Source of the DNA: Lucifuga dentata
Lineage: Eukaryota; Chordata; Actinopteri; Ophidiiformes; Bythitidae
Length of the DNA stretch: 64,000 bases
Assembly: GCA_014773175.1 (NCBI GenBank)
Contig: VXCM01000971.1
Span: 151,817 to 215,816 of the forward strand
Direction of reading: 5' to 3'
A program made the translations under genes and the position numbers. Below the pieces are notes generated by a model. It was not told where the DNA came from. It searched no databases and saw only the letters and a list, made by a program, of their open reading frames with translations. This document shows, piece after piece, positions 1 through 9,917 of this stretch. Every line of letters starts with the position of its first letter. The first letter of the stretch is position 1.

Positions 1-327
1 CCACGCAGTCCAGAAAATCTCAGCTGACAGCAAGACAGTAAACAACAGACTTCAACACTCACAAGCACACAAACACAGCATGGAAAGCTTGTGTTGTAAC
101 AACATACAACACACATATAAGCTAAGATGCACACACAACTAAATGAATTAATCACATATCCCACCAGGAGATGATTATCATTGAGTCACCATGTGCTGCA
201 GCAATGTTCAAACCGTTAATGAAATCTTCTGGGAGGAGACATGGTTGCATTATTATGAATGCTAATGCATTTTCCAAGATGCTACTGTATATATTCTGAA
301 TTGTTAATCCTGCCAACTGATGCTTAC

Positions 328-458
328 CTCCTGATTGGATGATCACTGCTGCTGTCCATGTCCGGGCTTGAGGGAGGGGCTGAGAAGGTGCTGAAGTTGA
401 GTGAGAGGGGTCGGGGGGAGGGCCGGGAGGCATGCCTCCGCCGAAGTCCATCAAGCAT
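328..458 (-). CDS. internal exon of an unidentified minus-strand gene
   Basis: On the minus strand a pyrimidine-rich acceptor (ttatttctcctcag) directly precedes 458, and a strong donor (gtaagc) follows 328, giving a 131-nt exon. It is C-rich, unlike the AT-rich DNA around it. Two frames are open: one starts at an ATG right after the acceptor and reads MLDGLRRRHASRPSPRPLSL, Ser/Pro-rich afterwards; the other reads LMDFGGGMPPGPPPDPSHS. I do not recognise either product. In tetrapods wnt5b follows FBXL14, so this could be a 5' exon of wnt5b, but nothing here resembles Wnt coding sequence. It could be a leader exon. The splice signals are seen; the gene identity is unknown. Confidence 0.45.
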
Positions 459-855
459 CTGAGGAGAAATAAATATGAGAAATATGAGAAAGAAATATAA
501 GAAAGAAATATGCGAAAGAAATATGAGGAGAAATAGTGCAACAGTGATTATTAGAGCTGAAATTAATAATTAGTTTCATTATCAATTGTCCATCAACTTT
601 TTTTTGGTTGAATAATTAATAATTTTGTCTATGAAATGTCAAATAGTGACAAATCTTTCTCACAAGTTCTGAGAGCCAAATTACTGTCTTCAAATTGCTT
701 TCTTTTTTTTTTTTGTTTGTTTGTTTGACCAGCAGTCAAAAATACCAAATTATTCAACTTACAGTGATATGAAGTAGAGAAAAGCAGCAAATCCTCGCAT
801 TTGAAAACCTGGAATCAATAAATGTTTGATCTTTTAGCTTGATAAATAACTACAG

Positions 856-1035
856 TATGGAAGCCCATTTCAGCCACTTGAAAAAAAAGAGTTCTGAGAT
901 TAAAGTGAGAGTTCTAAGAAAAAAGTCAGAATTCTGAGAAAAAGACAGAATTCTGAGATTAAAGTCAGGGAAAGTCAGAATTCTGACTGTAATCTCAGAA
1001 CTTTTTTTTTCAAGTGGCAGAAACGGGCTTCCATA
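856..1035. mobile_element. 180-bp MITE with long terminal inverted repeats
   Basis: The left end, TATGGAAGCCCATTTCAGCC, is mirrored at the right end by GGGCTTCCATA, and the inverted repeats extend about 45 bp inward, through CACTTGAAAAAAAAG and TTCTGAGATTA. The centre is made of short repeats of the type GTCAGAATTCTGAGA. There is no coding capacity, so it would be a non-autonomous DNA element that folds into a hairpin. The superfamily is not assigned. Confidence 0.75.
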
Positions 1036-1815
1036 CAGTGATTAATCAGTTATTAAAAATTAATTGATACATTTTCTGTCCTTAGACTTACTGAATAATT
1101 ACCTAACCCTTTCAGCATGTGGCTTATTGGCACACAAAGCTTACAGGAGTGGTCACAAACACTGATCAAGCATTTGTGTGAGGCACTGATTAAAAATGTC
1201 TGATGTTACTGTGATCAACACTCATCTCTCTATCAGTCACCTCTGTTAATCACGTGAGGCAATCAGAAACAGAAACAGATGAACAATTAAAGTCAAACTT
1301 ACAGCACAGGTGAAAATCAAACATATCTGTGTGTTCCTTAGAGGAATAACCACTTACACACTTCTGTTTCCTTGTTCTGTTGGTCTGACGGTTATTTCAA
1401 CATTATGGGAGGGTGTTTTGTAATCCGTGTTGAATGTACACTCCAACCTTCCCACAAACACACATTACATCAGACAAAATGTGGAGAAAGTATGTGAGTG
1501 TGTATGTGTGTGTGTTATTCCTGTAAAAGCCACGTAGACATGATTCATAGATTATGACACTAGAGGCTGTTTGGGTGTCTCTATATGCAGATTGCAGAAT
1601 CATACTGTACACAGCAAAGCTCCATCCTCTGGTCAGAGAGGAGAACAACAGTCTGCTGTCACTAGACAAAAGACACGCAAGCCTCCCTCCACTGTCACCC
1701 TGCGTGGAAGTGGTAAAATGGACGAATGGTGTATTTTCAGAAGAAACATATTAGACAAAGATCACTTCTGAGCCAGAGACAGAGGGACACAAGCAGGCAG
1801 AGAGACAGACAGACA

Positions 1816-1822
1816 TGCACAT

Positions 1823-1879
<57 letters not shown>

Positions 1880-1896
1880 NCACACACACACACACG
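1816..1896. repeat. (AC)n microsatellite with an N inside
   Basis: About 80 bp of AC dinucleotides interrupted by one N at 1880. The true length is unknown because the N marks an unresolved join. Confidence 0.95.
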
Positions 1897-2215
1897 TCTA
1901 CCCGACATGCCATGCCATGCCAGTCTGTGTATTTCTGCTTTTGTTGTCCCTCCTGGCTTTTAGAGGCGCCCACAGTCACTCTACGCCGCGTTTTATTTCC
2001 ACTCGTGTTCTGTGCTGCTCTTAAGGCCTGTCGCTATTCTACTGTATCATACAATAAACTCAGAAATCGGCCACGCACGGAATCAACAGTCCACGTTTAT
2101 CCCGTGGGAAGGAATGTACAGTCGATCGCGCGTATACGTGGAGGTTTTTCCTGTATGTTTTTTCTACCTGTGCGCGCACAGAATGAGCTGAAGTAGCACA
2201 GAGAACTGTCTCATG

Positions 2216-2250
<35 letters not shown>
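2216..2250. repeat. (AC)n microsatellite
   Basis: Uninterrupted run of AC dinucleotides. Confidence 0.95.
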
Positions 2251-2253
<3 letters not shown>

Positions 2254-2356
2254 GGCACAGATGCGGTATAACAGCCATCAAAAGGTAAAAACTACTGGCC
2301 ACAAAGTTGCCATATGTGATGCGCCTCTGCTCGCCCCTCGTAGCCCGGAGACTCAC

Positions 2357-2660
2357 CGTTCCTGTTGTCGTGTTGTTCCTGACGGGATGAATCGGTCATG
2401 TAGCGTGGACAGTAAGTGTTTACTCATCAGCGGCGTGGCTGCTCTGCTGCTCCCCGCCGAGCTGAGCACCCACAAGGCATCAGGGTGCAATCAGATGAAG
2501 AGTCCGGGTTGTGGTGCTCTGGAGGGGGACTCATTCATGAAGCATGCACCGCCGCTCGCATGCTCGCCCCCGCTTTGTTTTGACGAGATGCAAAGGCAAC
2601 CTGGACGCGTGGCCGAGCCGTGGATCCGCGCACGTACGAGCAGCACGCGTACGCGCATCG
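2357..2660 (-). promoter_or_regulatory. CpG-rich start region and probable first exon of the left minus-strand gene
   Basis: About 2330-2660 is the only CpG-dense stretch left of fbxl14, with repeated acgcgt, gcgcg and cgtacg. On the minus strand an excellent donor (AACG then gtgagt) ends an exon at 2357. Two ATGs lie upstream of that donor in different frames (minus-strand ATGs near 2419 and at 2399), and the first stays open through the donor into one of the open frames of the exon at 328-458. I infer a promoter and first exon of the same gene. The transcription start is not resolved. Confidence 0.35.
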
Positions 2661-3700
2661 TGGTTAGCCTCAAACAAATAATAATAAATAATACTATGGA
2701 GATTTGTCATGCCTTAGACATACATGGGGGTATTCATAAAACAGACGATGATAATGCAGTTTATTGCATTATCATGCAACATATTACAACCCTTTATACA
2801 TACAGTTCATTATATTAAGCATCATTGCAGTGATGGAAGACAATTATCTCCATGTAGCTGCAAGAGGAGATATACGTACCCAGCACTGACCCCAATCTAT
2901 ACCGTTTACCACACAGCGGGTGTCCTGCCATCTGTCGGCGGATGCATTTAGAAGATAATCTTCTGTTTCCATTAGCTCTGATGTAAATACTAGACTCTGC
3001 TGAGCAACTTCACTGGAATATATCAACTTTGTAGATTTCATCGGTGGTAAAGAAGAGACATGCAGAAAAATATTAGATTATTCATGCAGGTTGAATAATG
3101 TCTGGAAAATCTTCAGAAAACGAAGCTACAAAACTACACTAGTGCTTTAAAAAAATACTATAAAAAATTAAACAAAAAAACATTGTTAGTTGTTCTGTTC
3201 TTTTCAATTTTAGTTATTTTAAAAAGGAATAAGTGATTTTTGGAAAAGAACAGGTGAATTTCTGTCACCATGTCATGACCTAAACCAAGCATAGGCCTGA
3301 TGTAGTGTATTCTGTTCTATTCTATTCTATTCTATTCTATTCTATTCTTTATCCTCGTATAGGGACACACAAAACTCCCGACAGCTTCAAATCATAGGTT
3401 TATGTTTTGCTTTTGGATAAAGGTGGAAAAATTCATTAGTTTATTAACGCTAATTTAAAGACACTTTCATTAATTTAAAGACAAGTTAATTAATGTGCGA
3501 CTTAACGGTGGTAGCTGATACTCAGAAACACAAATATAAAAATATATAGGTTTTCTTCTATTTACTCCTTTTTTTTTTTTTAAGCAGCGATTTTATATAA
3601 ATCTTGTTCAAATGTAGTGTTATGGAACATTACATTTGTAGGAGCACGTGACGTTACTTCTTACTTCCACTAGGTGTCGCTAGCTAGTAGCTTAACACAC
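2661..3700. other. intergenic DNA, no gene seen
   Basis: AT-rich sequence between the left gene's start region and the fbxl14 promoter. Apart from a TCTAT microsatellite and homopolymer tracts I see no exon, RNA gene or transposon end. Confidence 0.6.
3310..3351. repeat. (TCTAT)n pentanucleotide microsatellite
   Basis: About seven tandem copies of ttcta, some imperfect at the edges. Confidence 0.9.
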
Positions 3701-4306
3701 TGCGTATGCTTCATTTGTTTTATTCATTTGTGGAGAGATCCGGATGCTTTGACGCTGCTGGAAAGTAGTTACCTTACAACTAATAGAGCCGAACACTAGC
3801 TTGTAGATAAAAGTTTCTACATATTGATCGAGTTATTGTGTGTGCTCTGTGATTACTATAGTGAAGAATAAATTGCCCGGGAAAGTCTGGGAGAAGAGTT
3901 TGTTTGCTTCTGAAGCTTACAAGTTTACCGCTAGACAGCTTAGGCTACACCAACGTAACGTTAGCCTGGCTAGCTAGCTCGCTAACCCGTCAGTAAATAC
4001 TGTGCCTTTCAGCTTTTCGAGCGTTTTCAACGGATGAACTCTATCACCCGCCGTTATTTTGTATGCTCTTTTTTGACAAATGTAATGAAAAGATTCGCTG
4101 CAGTGGGATGGCTGGGTTTTTGTTGGGTTACACCTAGCCATAGCTAACTAGCTAGCTTGTTCGTATGCTAGCTAGCTAGCTGACATTTGCTAACGTTGCC
4201 AGCCACCAACTTCGGCAGGACAGTGTGAGCGAGCTTACCACTTTAGTACTGTCACCCAGAAGAAGCTTTTACTATTGAGTCCCGTCACTCCGCAGTCATG
4301 TTTGAA
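3700..4306 (+). promoter_or_regulatory. fbxl14: fbxl14 promoter and 5' UTR
   Basis: Several hundred bases upstream of the fbxl14 start codon are less AT-rich than the DNA before them and contain many GCTAGC and TAACGTTAGC words (3950-4200), also seen near the starts of erc1 and wnk1. No TATA box is obvious, and the transcription start is not resolved. An in-frame ATG at 4298 precedes the preferred start by three codons. Confidence 0.5.
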
Positions 4307-5509
4307 ATGGAGACTCATATATCGTGCCTTTTCCCGGAGATCCTGGCCATTATTTTCACTTATCTGGATGTTAAAGACAAAGGAAGAGTGGCCCAAGTGT
4401 GTGCGGCCTGGAGAGACGCGTCCTACCACAAGTCTGTATGGAGGGGGGTGGAAGCCAAGCTCCACCTGCGGCGAGCTAACCCGTCCCTGTTCCCCAGTTT
4501 GCAGACCAGAGGTATTAAAAAGATCCAGATCCTCAGTCTGAGGCGAAGTCTGAGCTACGTGATTCAAGGGATGCCGCACATCGAAAGCCTTAACCTGTGC
4601 GGCTGCTTCAACCTCACAGACAACGGACTGGGACATGCCTTTGTGCAGGACATTCCGTCTCTCCGGGTGCTGAACCTTAGCCTCTGCAAACAAATAACAG
4701 ACTCCAGTCTGGGTAGGATTGCCCAGTACCTGAAAAATCTGGAGGTGCTGGAACTGGGAGGATGCAGTAACATCACTAACACAGGCCTGTTGCTCATTGC
4801 CTGGGGCTTGCATAGACTCAAGAGTCTTAACCTGCGCAGCTGCCGGCATGTGTCTGATGTGGGAATTGGTCACTTGTCAGGCATGACCCGCAGTGCTGCA
4901 GAGGGCTGCTTGTCCCTAGAGAAGCTGACCTTGCAGGATTGCCAGAAGCTGACCGATCTGTCCCTTAAACATGTTTCAAAGGGCCTAAACAAGCTTAACA
5001 TGCTCAATCTCAGCTTCTGTGGTGGGATATCAGATGCAGGGATGATCCACCTGTCACATATGACCCACCTGTGCAGCCTGAACCTGCGGTCATGTGATAA
5101 CATCAGTGACACTGGGATCATGCATCTGGCCATGGGTTCACTCCGACTGTCTGGACTTGATGTGTCTTTCTGTGATAAGATCGGAGACCAGAGCCTGGCT
5201 TACATCGCCCAGGGTTTGTATCAGCTCAAGTCCCTTTCTCTCTGTTCCTGTCATATCAGTGATGATGGAATTAATAGAATGGTGCGCCAGATGCATGAAC
5301 TGAAGACTCTGAACATTGGACAGTGCGTGCGAATCACAGACAAAGGGTTGGAACTGATAGCTGACCATCTCACCCAGCTGACAGGGATCGATCTGTATGG
5401 TTGTACTAAGATCACCAAGAGGGGTTTGGAGAGAATAACGCAGCTCCCGTGCCTTAAAGTGTTGAACCTGGGACTGTGGCAGATGACTGAGAGTGAGAGA
5501 GTGAGGTGA
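4307..5509 (+). CDS. fbxl14: F-box and leucine-rich repeat protein 14
   Basis: Substrate receptor of an SCF (SKP1-CUL1-F-box) ubiquitin ligase; the vertebrate family targets Snail-type EMT factors among others. The intact single-exon frame gives 400 residues from METHISCLFPEI to TESERVR, the usual length of the vertebrate protein. Residues about 3-48 form the F-box (LFPEILAIIFTYLDV, then VWRGVEAKL); the rest is a run of AMN1-type cysteine-containing leucine-rich repeats with motifs such as LNLRSCDNISDTGI and LDVSFCDKIGDQSL. An upstream in-frame ATG at 4298 would add MFE; I prefer 4307 because its context (GAAATGG) is stronger and it matches the family start. A possible donor (GAG then gtgaaa) overlaps the stop; a human isoform extends beyond this point, but I saw no matching downstream exon. 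The gene is tail-to-tail with erc1. Which teleost paralogue (a or b) this is cannot be told. Confidence 0.97.
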   Translation: METHISCLFPEILAIIFTYLDVKDKGRVAQVCAAWRDASYHKSVWRGVEAKLHLRRANPSLFPSLQTRGIKKIQILSLRRSLSYVIQGMPHIESLNLCGCFNLTDNGLGHAFVQDIPSLRVLNLSLCKQITDSSLGRIAQYLKNLEVLELGGCSNITNTGLLLIAWGLHRLKSLNLRSCRHVSDVGIGHLSGMTRSAAEGCLSLEKLTLQDCQKLTDLSLKHVSKGLNKLNMLNLSFCGGISDAGMIHLSHMTHLCSLNLRSCDNISDTGIMHLAMGSLRLSGLDVSFCDKIGDQSLAYIAQGLYQLKSLSLCSCHISDDGINRMVRQMHELKTLNIGQCVRITDKGLELIADHLTQLTGIDLYGCTKITKRGLERITQLPCLKVLNLGLWQMTESERVR

Positions 5510-6345
5510 AAGCACTTTGAGTCTGTGTATTTCATCTGTTGTTGTGTATAGTGCTTAGTTTTATATTGAGGAACTGTCTGCTCTTAATTTTACTTTCTGT
5601 TCTGTAACTTAAATCCAGGAGAGAGAAATCAGAATTGATCACTAGAAGATTATTCACTGTCTGTTCTGATTCTGTTTAATTTCTGCACTTGGTTGCTGTG
5701 TATGGCTGAATCTCAGCCTGTGTACAGTTTCCTCTTAGCTAGCTACCTCACCCATCAGACACACAGGAGTGCCTGCTATCGCTGAAATAAATTACATCAC
5801 TTATTTTTCTGACTCACCTGCCACTGGAGGTTTTGATACGCAAGAAAATGTCATTGCAAAAATAATAGGCATCTTAACTCTAAACAAAAGGCTGGAGTAC
5901 TTTTGTTTTTTGAAGCTTTGATAGGATATTTTTTGGATACTGGTTGATGTATTTTATGTAACAATATTTTTTGTATTGAATCACTGTTGTTGACAAAATT
6001 GTACTTCAAATTGAAGTGGGTCAATCTTTCCTGTTTCATTGTTTACCTATGTATAGTTAGCTGTGTTTCATGTTCCTGAGGAAATAAGTGTTCATCACAT
6101 ATTCCAATATACTGCTCTGTCATAGGCTGTCGTCAGCACAACTACGGTGTGATGTAGTAATTAACAGCTGCCAAGGCTATATGCAATATCTTAAACTGTT
6201 CACCAGTGGTTTTTCTCCTGAGGAGCTTCCAACAATAGTGTCAGTATTTGTTTTTAAAGATGCAGTAATTTAAGATTGTTTTATATTCATACTGTAGTGA
6301 TATTTATGAATAAAAATGGCAAATATGTTTCAGATTTGTCTTTTA
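5510..6345 (+). other. fbxl14: fbxl14 3' UTR
   Basis: AT-rich trailer downstream of the stop codon. The first AATAAA is at 5786-5791 and a second at 6309-6314; the second is followed by T/G-rich sequence that could serve as the downstream cleavage element, so the main end is placed near 6330-6345. Confidence 0.5.
6309..6314 (+). terminator. fbxl14: probable fbxl14 poly(A) signal
   Basis: AATAAA followed within 30 bases by gtttcagatttgtctttt, which suits a cleavage site. An earlier signal at 5786-5791 could produce a shorter trailer. Confidence 0.5.
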
Positions 6346-7195
6346 TTTGTAGTATTACTAAACACTTCATATGACTGCTGTATTTTGTATCCCTCAGTAG
6401 TTATTATGAAATACATGGAGAATTTAGGAAATCAAGAATAAATGTCTGAGATTATAATCAGGATTACTATACATCGTACAATATCAATATACGGTACAGA
6501 ACTTAAAATTTAAATTGTAAGTACCATGATGAAAAATGTAAAGATCTGGAAAAAAAAAAAAAAATTTGTAGGCTTGGTAGATTTTTAGCCAAAAAAAAAA
6601 AACTGACTTTGCACCTAGGTATGTAAAACCTCATGTTGATGACCAATGAGTGTCGATACTTCCTGAAGTGCCCTTGAGCAACATATTTTTCAATCCCCAT
6701 GATCTCACTGATCTTCTCAGACAGTGACACGTTCTGCGAGTCTCAGAGCTGACCGTCTAAAAAAAACTTCACGTTTAGAGGCCTGTATGCTCAGTCTTCA
6801 TCCGTCTGGAGATTTTTCACAAATGGAATAACCCACAGTTTGTTACACAGTAATGCTAACAATGTAATGAAGCCTGGATTGGTGAAATTAATACAAACAC
6901 TGGCAGCAATGAAATTTACAGCACTCAACAGGAAATACTAGTTGTCTTCAATGACAAATAATAGCAAAGGAGTTTGATCTCACCCATTAACATTGCTCAT
7001 TTATGATAACAACAATGAAGAACCAATCTAATTAACTCAACTACATATGAAATGTGAGCCACAGCTGTCCCGGCTGTCCCATTCCTCATGAGCATCCTAA
7101 GTCTTTACACCTTCATGCTCGGACATGTTTACTCTGGGAGGTGATGTTCAGCATTGGTTGTGGCATGTTTAAACAAAAAAAAAACAAAACAAACA
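6346..7195. other. convergent intergenic spacer between fbxl14 and erc1
   Basis: AT-rich DNA with A-tracts (6551-6565, 6591-6602). No exon or transposon end is recognised. Confidence 0.5.
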
Positions 7196-9779
7196 AGAAA
7201 ACAAGGCCAATAAGATATTTATTTACATACATACAAAATCCAAAGAACTCACAAACATGTCTGTTGCTTTCTTTTTTTACAGTTTGATTCTTAACACGAA
7301 CAGACAGAAGGTAGTACATTTCTTTTACAAATGCCAAAGTACAGAAAAATCGTTACCATGAATTTGACAGAGGCCCCTGAATGAGCTCTGTGTTCCTCAA
7401 TGAAAAGTCAAGAAAAAGAGCTGATGAGACGTTAAGGCAAGGGCAGGGACACACAGGCAAGAAGGGAATAAAACGATGAAAAAGAGTTCTGCTTCTTCAC
7501 AACCGAGTGCTGAAAGGAATTAAAGACGAATGGAGACGTCCACTTGTGACATATTTTAATAATATCCTTATCTGTTTTCTTACTCTATTTAACATTATTT
7601 CTACTAACAGTATGGGAGCCATGGTTGAAGAAATTTTTGTCCAAGCAAAATCTGCTTTTGACATCAACCAATAAAACCACTGACATAATGGAAGAAGAAA
7701 AAAAAACAAAAAACACTGGAACTTTAGATTACATTTACATCACCATATGGTGAAAATATATAAAAATGATGATTAGAAATAAATGCAAAAAAGTACTCTC
7801 CCATCACAGTCACGGGTTGAAACACTTGTAGTTCACACATTATTTTGACACCAAAGTTTGACACTTTCTTCAGTTTTTGCTGAGGACACTAACTTGACGG
7901 TCATTTTGTTCAGAGCAATTCGCTCTGTGCAAACATTCAATGCATATCCATACAATAAACATTTTATATATGTATCATATATATATAGATATATATAGAT
8001 ATATATATATTTATATCTATAGAGCATGACTTTCTGCAAGTTATGGCAGTACTGTCACACACATTTTGTCTTCAAGACAAAATTAGACACAAAAGACAAC
8101 TGCACTGCTTTGAACTTTTCAGATATTTTAAAAAGAATGCACAACACCTTCCACTGAATTACCTTTATTCAGACACTATATGTTAAATGTCACGTTATTT
8201 ACAAACTGATCTAAAAAGTCAAAATCTGCTGAAAAGTGACTTAATCTCCTGTAAATGTAAATGTGCTGTCTCAGTACTTAAAAACCTCAGCCCTGAAGAT
8301 TTAAAAAAATACAATAAAGGAGGCATCACTTGCATTTTTCACTGATTCACTCCAAACTAAAGTTTAGGTGGGCTTGTAGTATATCTATAGAAACTTTGGA
8401 TGAGACTGAATAATCAGTGGATCAGATTGAAATTCTTACATCATGCCTTAGCACCAAGAGTTCAGAGGAATCAATATCCCTGCTTTAGGTCCAGTTCTGA
8501 TATCTGTGCATGCTCCAAGGCCACTGGAACGTTCTCAAAACATTGCATACCTCATAAACAAATAGACTGTGCAAAACCATCTAAAATTAATACATTTAAT
8601 AAGAATAAAAGCTTTTTTTTTTAAATTAACCTCTCTCTCATCCTAATTTAAGAACAAAGTGTGGAACTAAAAGTTTCCCTATGATCTGTGTTTAGATCCC
8701 CCTCTAATGCCAATACTCCAGCCTCAGACTCAACAGTAAACCGTACCGAGAACCTATTCCCAGCTTAATCTACAAGTCTAATCTTGGCAAGGAAATATTT
8801 GGAGAACATGCTGCATTTTTTGGTTAAAAGTGTCATTTTTTTTTTTAAGTGTTCAAATGATGGGCCACTGGTAGCTACATTTCTAGTAACTTCATTCCAA
8901 CACGTTACTTGGGGAACACTGACGACAAAACAACAAGCATCTACATGGCTCCATGATTCGGCTACAGCACAGCTCCTCCGTTGCCCTCGAGATGCAGCAG
9001 CTCCCCAGACAAAAAGTGCTTTCCTGCCTCACATGACGAATAATAAAGTACAATTTGGGAGAGGAATCTAAGGGGCAGAAGACGACTGAGATGGATGTGA
9101 GTGAGGTAAGTGTGCTTGATCTTGGAATTCCTGCTGTGAATGAAGCAGTCTTAGAAGAGAAAGGCTGGCAGTATGTTCCATATGATATCTTTTCTCTCCC
9201 AACACATCCTGTCCCAGACATACCGTTGTGCAATAATATTTTTAAGTCTAAGTATACTTCAAACAGAATTGAATTTGGCGTGTTGTTCGCTCATGCATAA
9301 TGGTGAAGTTGTCAAAACCCCCTAATACACTGTTACCGGCAACTGACCAACAATAAAATTGTGTTTTTTTAAAATGTGCTTTGAGATGTGTTTTTTGCCG
9401 TTTAAGTTATTCTTTTCCCACTGTAGCTTACAGTATCCTCCATCTGCCATGGATACCATTCAACAAGCACACCTCCAGTTTCAGTGTGTGTGAGCTGACA
9501 TTTGTTCATTGTGCCCTATTTGACAGGAGTTTGACAGCCACTGAGAACATGCCAAATTGAGGTTTGCAGGCCGAACATTATTTCGAGAGACATGAGACAG
9601 GAAAGCACTCAGGGGACATGGAAATTTCTTCCAGGGTGGATGAGTTCAGAGGTGCGAGATGTTGCTCCAGCTCTCACTCTTCTTTCCATGAGCGTAATCA
9701 GGTTGAAGTAGGGGCACCGGGGCTCTGCAGGTTATCTGAAGTCCAGAAGTCAGCCGAGTTGTGCCTGCGGTTAGAGTTG
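7196..9779 (-). other. erc1: probable erc1 3' UTR
   Basis: Non-coding sequence downstream of the erc1 stop at 9780-9782. On the minus strand an AATAAA (plus-strand tttatt, 7218-7223) is followed by a T/G-rich stretch at 7160-7195, a plausible cleavage site, giving a trailer of about 2.6 kb. It contains an AT dinucleotide region at 7976-8012. The short plus-strand open frame at 9055-9300 lies antisense here and has no family resemblance. The extent is inferred. Confidence 0.45.
7218..7223 (-). terminator. erc1: candidate erc1 poly(A) signal
   Basis: Minus-strand AATAAA with a T/G-rich element 25-60 bases further on, reading in the erc1 direction. Confidence 0.4.
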
Positions 9780-9917
9780 TCAGCATGATTCCTCCAGGGC
9801 ATTGACAACCTGCTCCAGGATATCGGGGCAGTAGTCTGCAATCTGCTGAAGCACAGAGTTGGCGTACTCCTGCAGCTCTCCGCTCTCCTTCTCACACACC
9901 TCCAGCTCCCGCTCCAA
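9780..9917 (-). CDS. erc1: erc1 coding exon 19 (stop codon)
   Basis: Forty-five codons plus TGA, LERELEVCEKESGELQEYAN to VVNALEESC. The C-terminal residue is Cys where human ERC1a has Ser. Confidence 0.95.
   Translation of the reverse strand: MERELEVCEKESGELQEYANSVLQQIADYCPDILEQVVNALEESC

Larger units (their letters stand above)
459..2356. other. probable intron or gene-free DNA with repeats
   Basis: No exon is recognisable here. The stretch holds a 180-bp MITE (856-1035), a long (AC)n tract with an N, a second (AC)n tract, and otherwise AT-rich DNA. Confidence 0.5.

Noticed and set aside
1726..2196. 156-codon plus-strand open frame through the (AC)n tract
   Set aside because: Its length comes from the THTHTH repeat; no codon bias, splice context or family resemblance. 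The same applies to the antisense frames there and at 23.9-24.1 kb.
5510..7195. A second coding exon of fbxl14 encoding the longer human C-terminus
   Set aside because: A weak donor exists at the stop, but no downstream exon with the expected sequence was seen, and the 400-residue form is the usual vertebrate one.
9055..9300. 81-codon plus-strand frame
   Set aside because: Antisense to the probable erc1 3' UTR, no recognisable domain, and no promoter or splice signals.
5510..9779. Alternative ERC1b terminal exon ending in GIWA
   Set aside because: No minus-strand frame with that C-terminus and an acceptor was found in the window.
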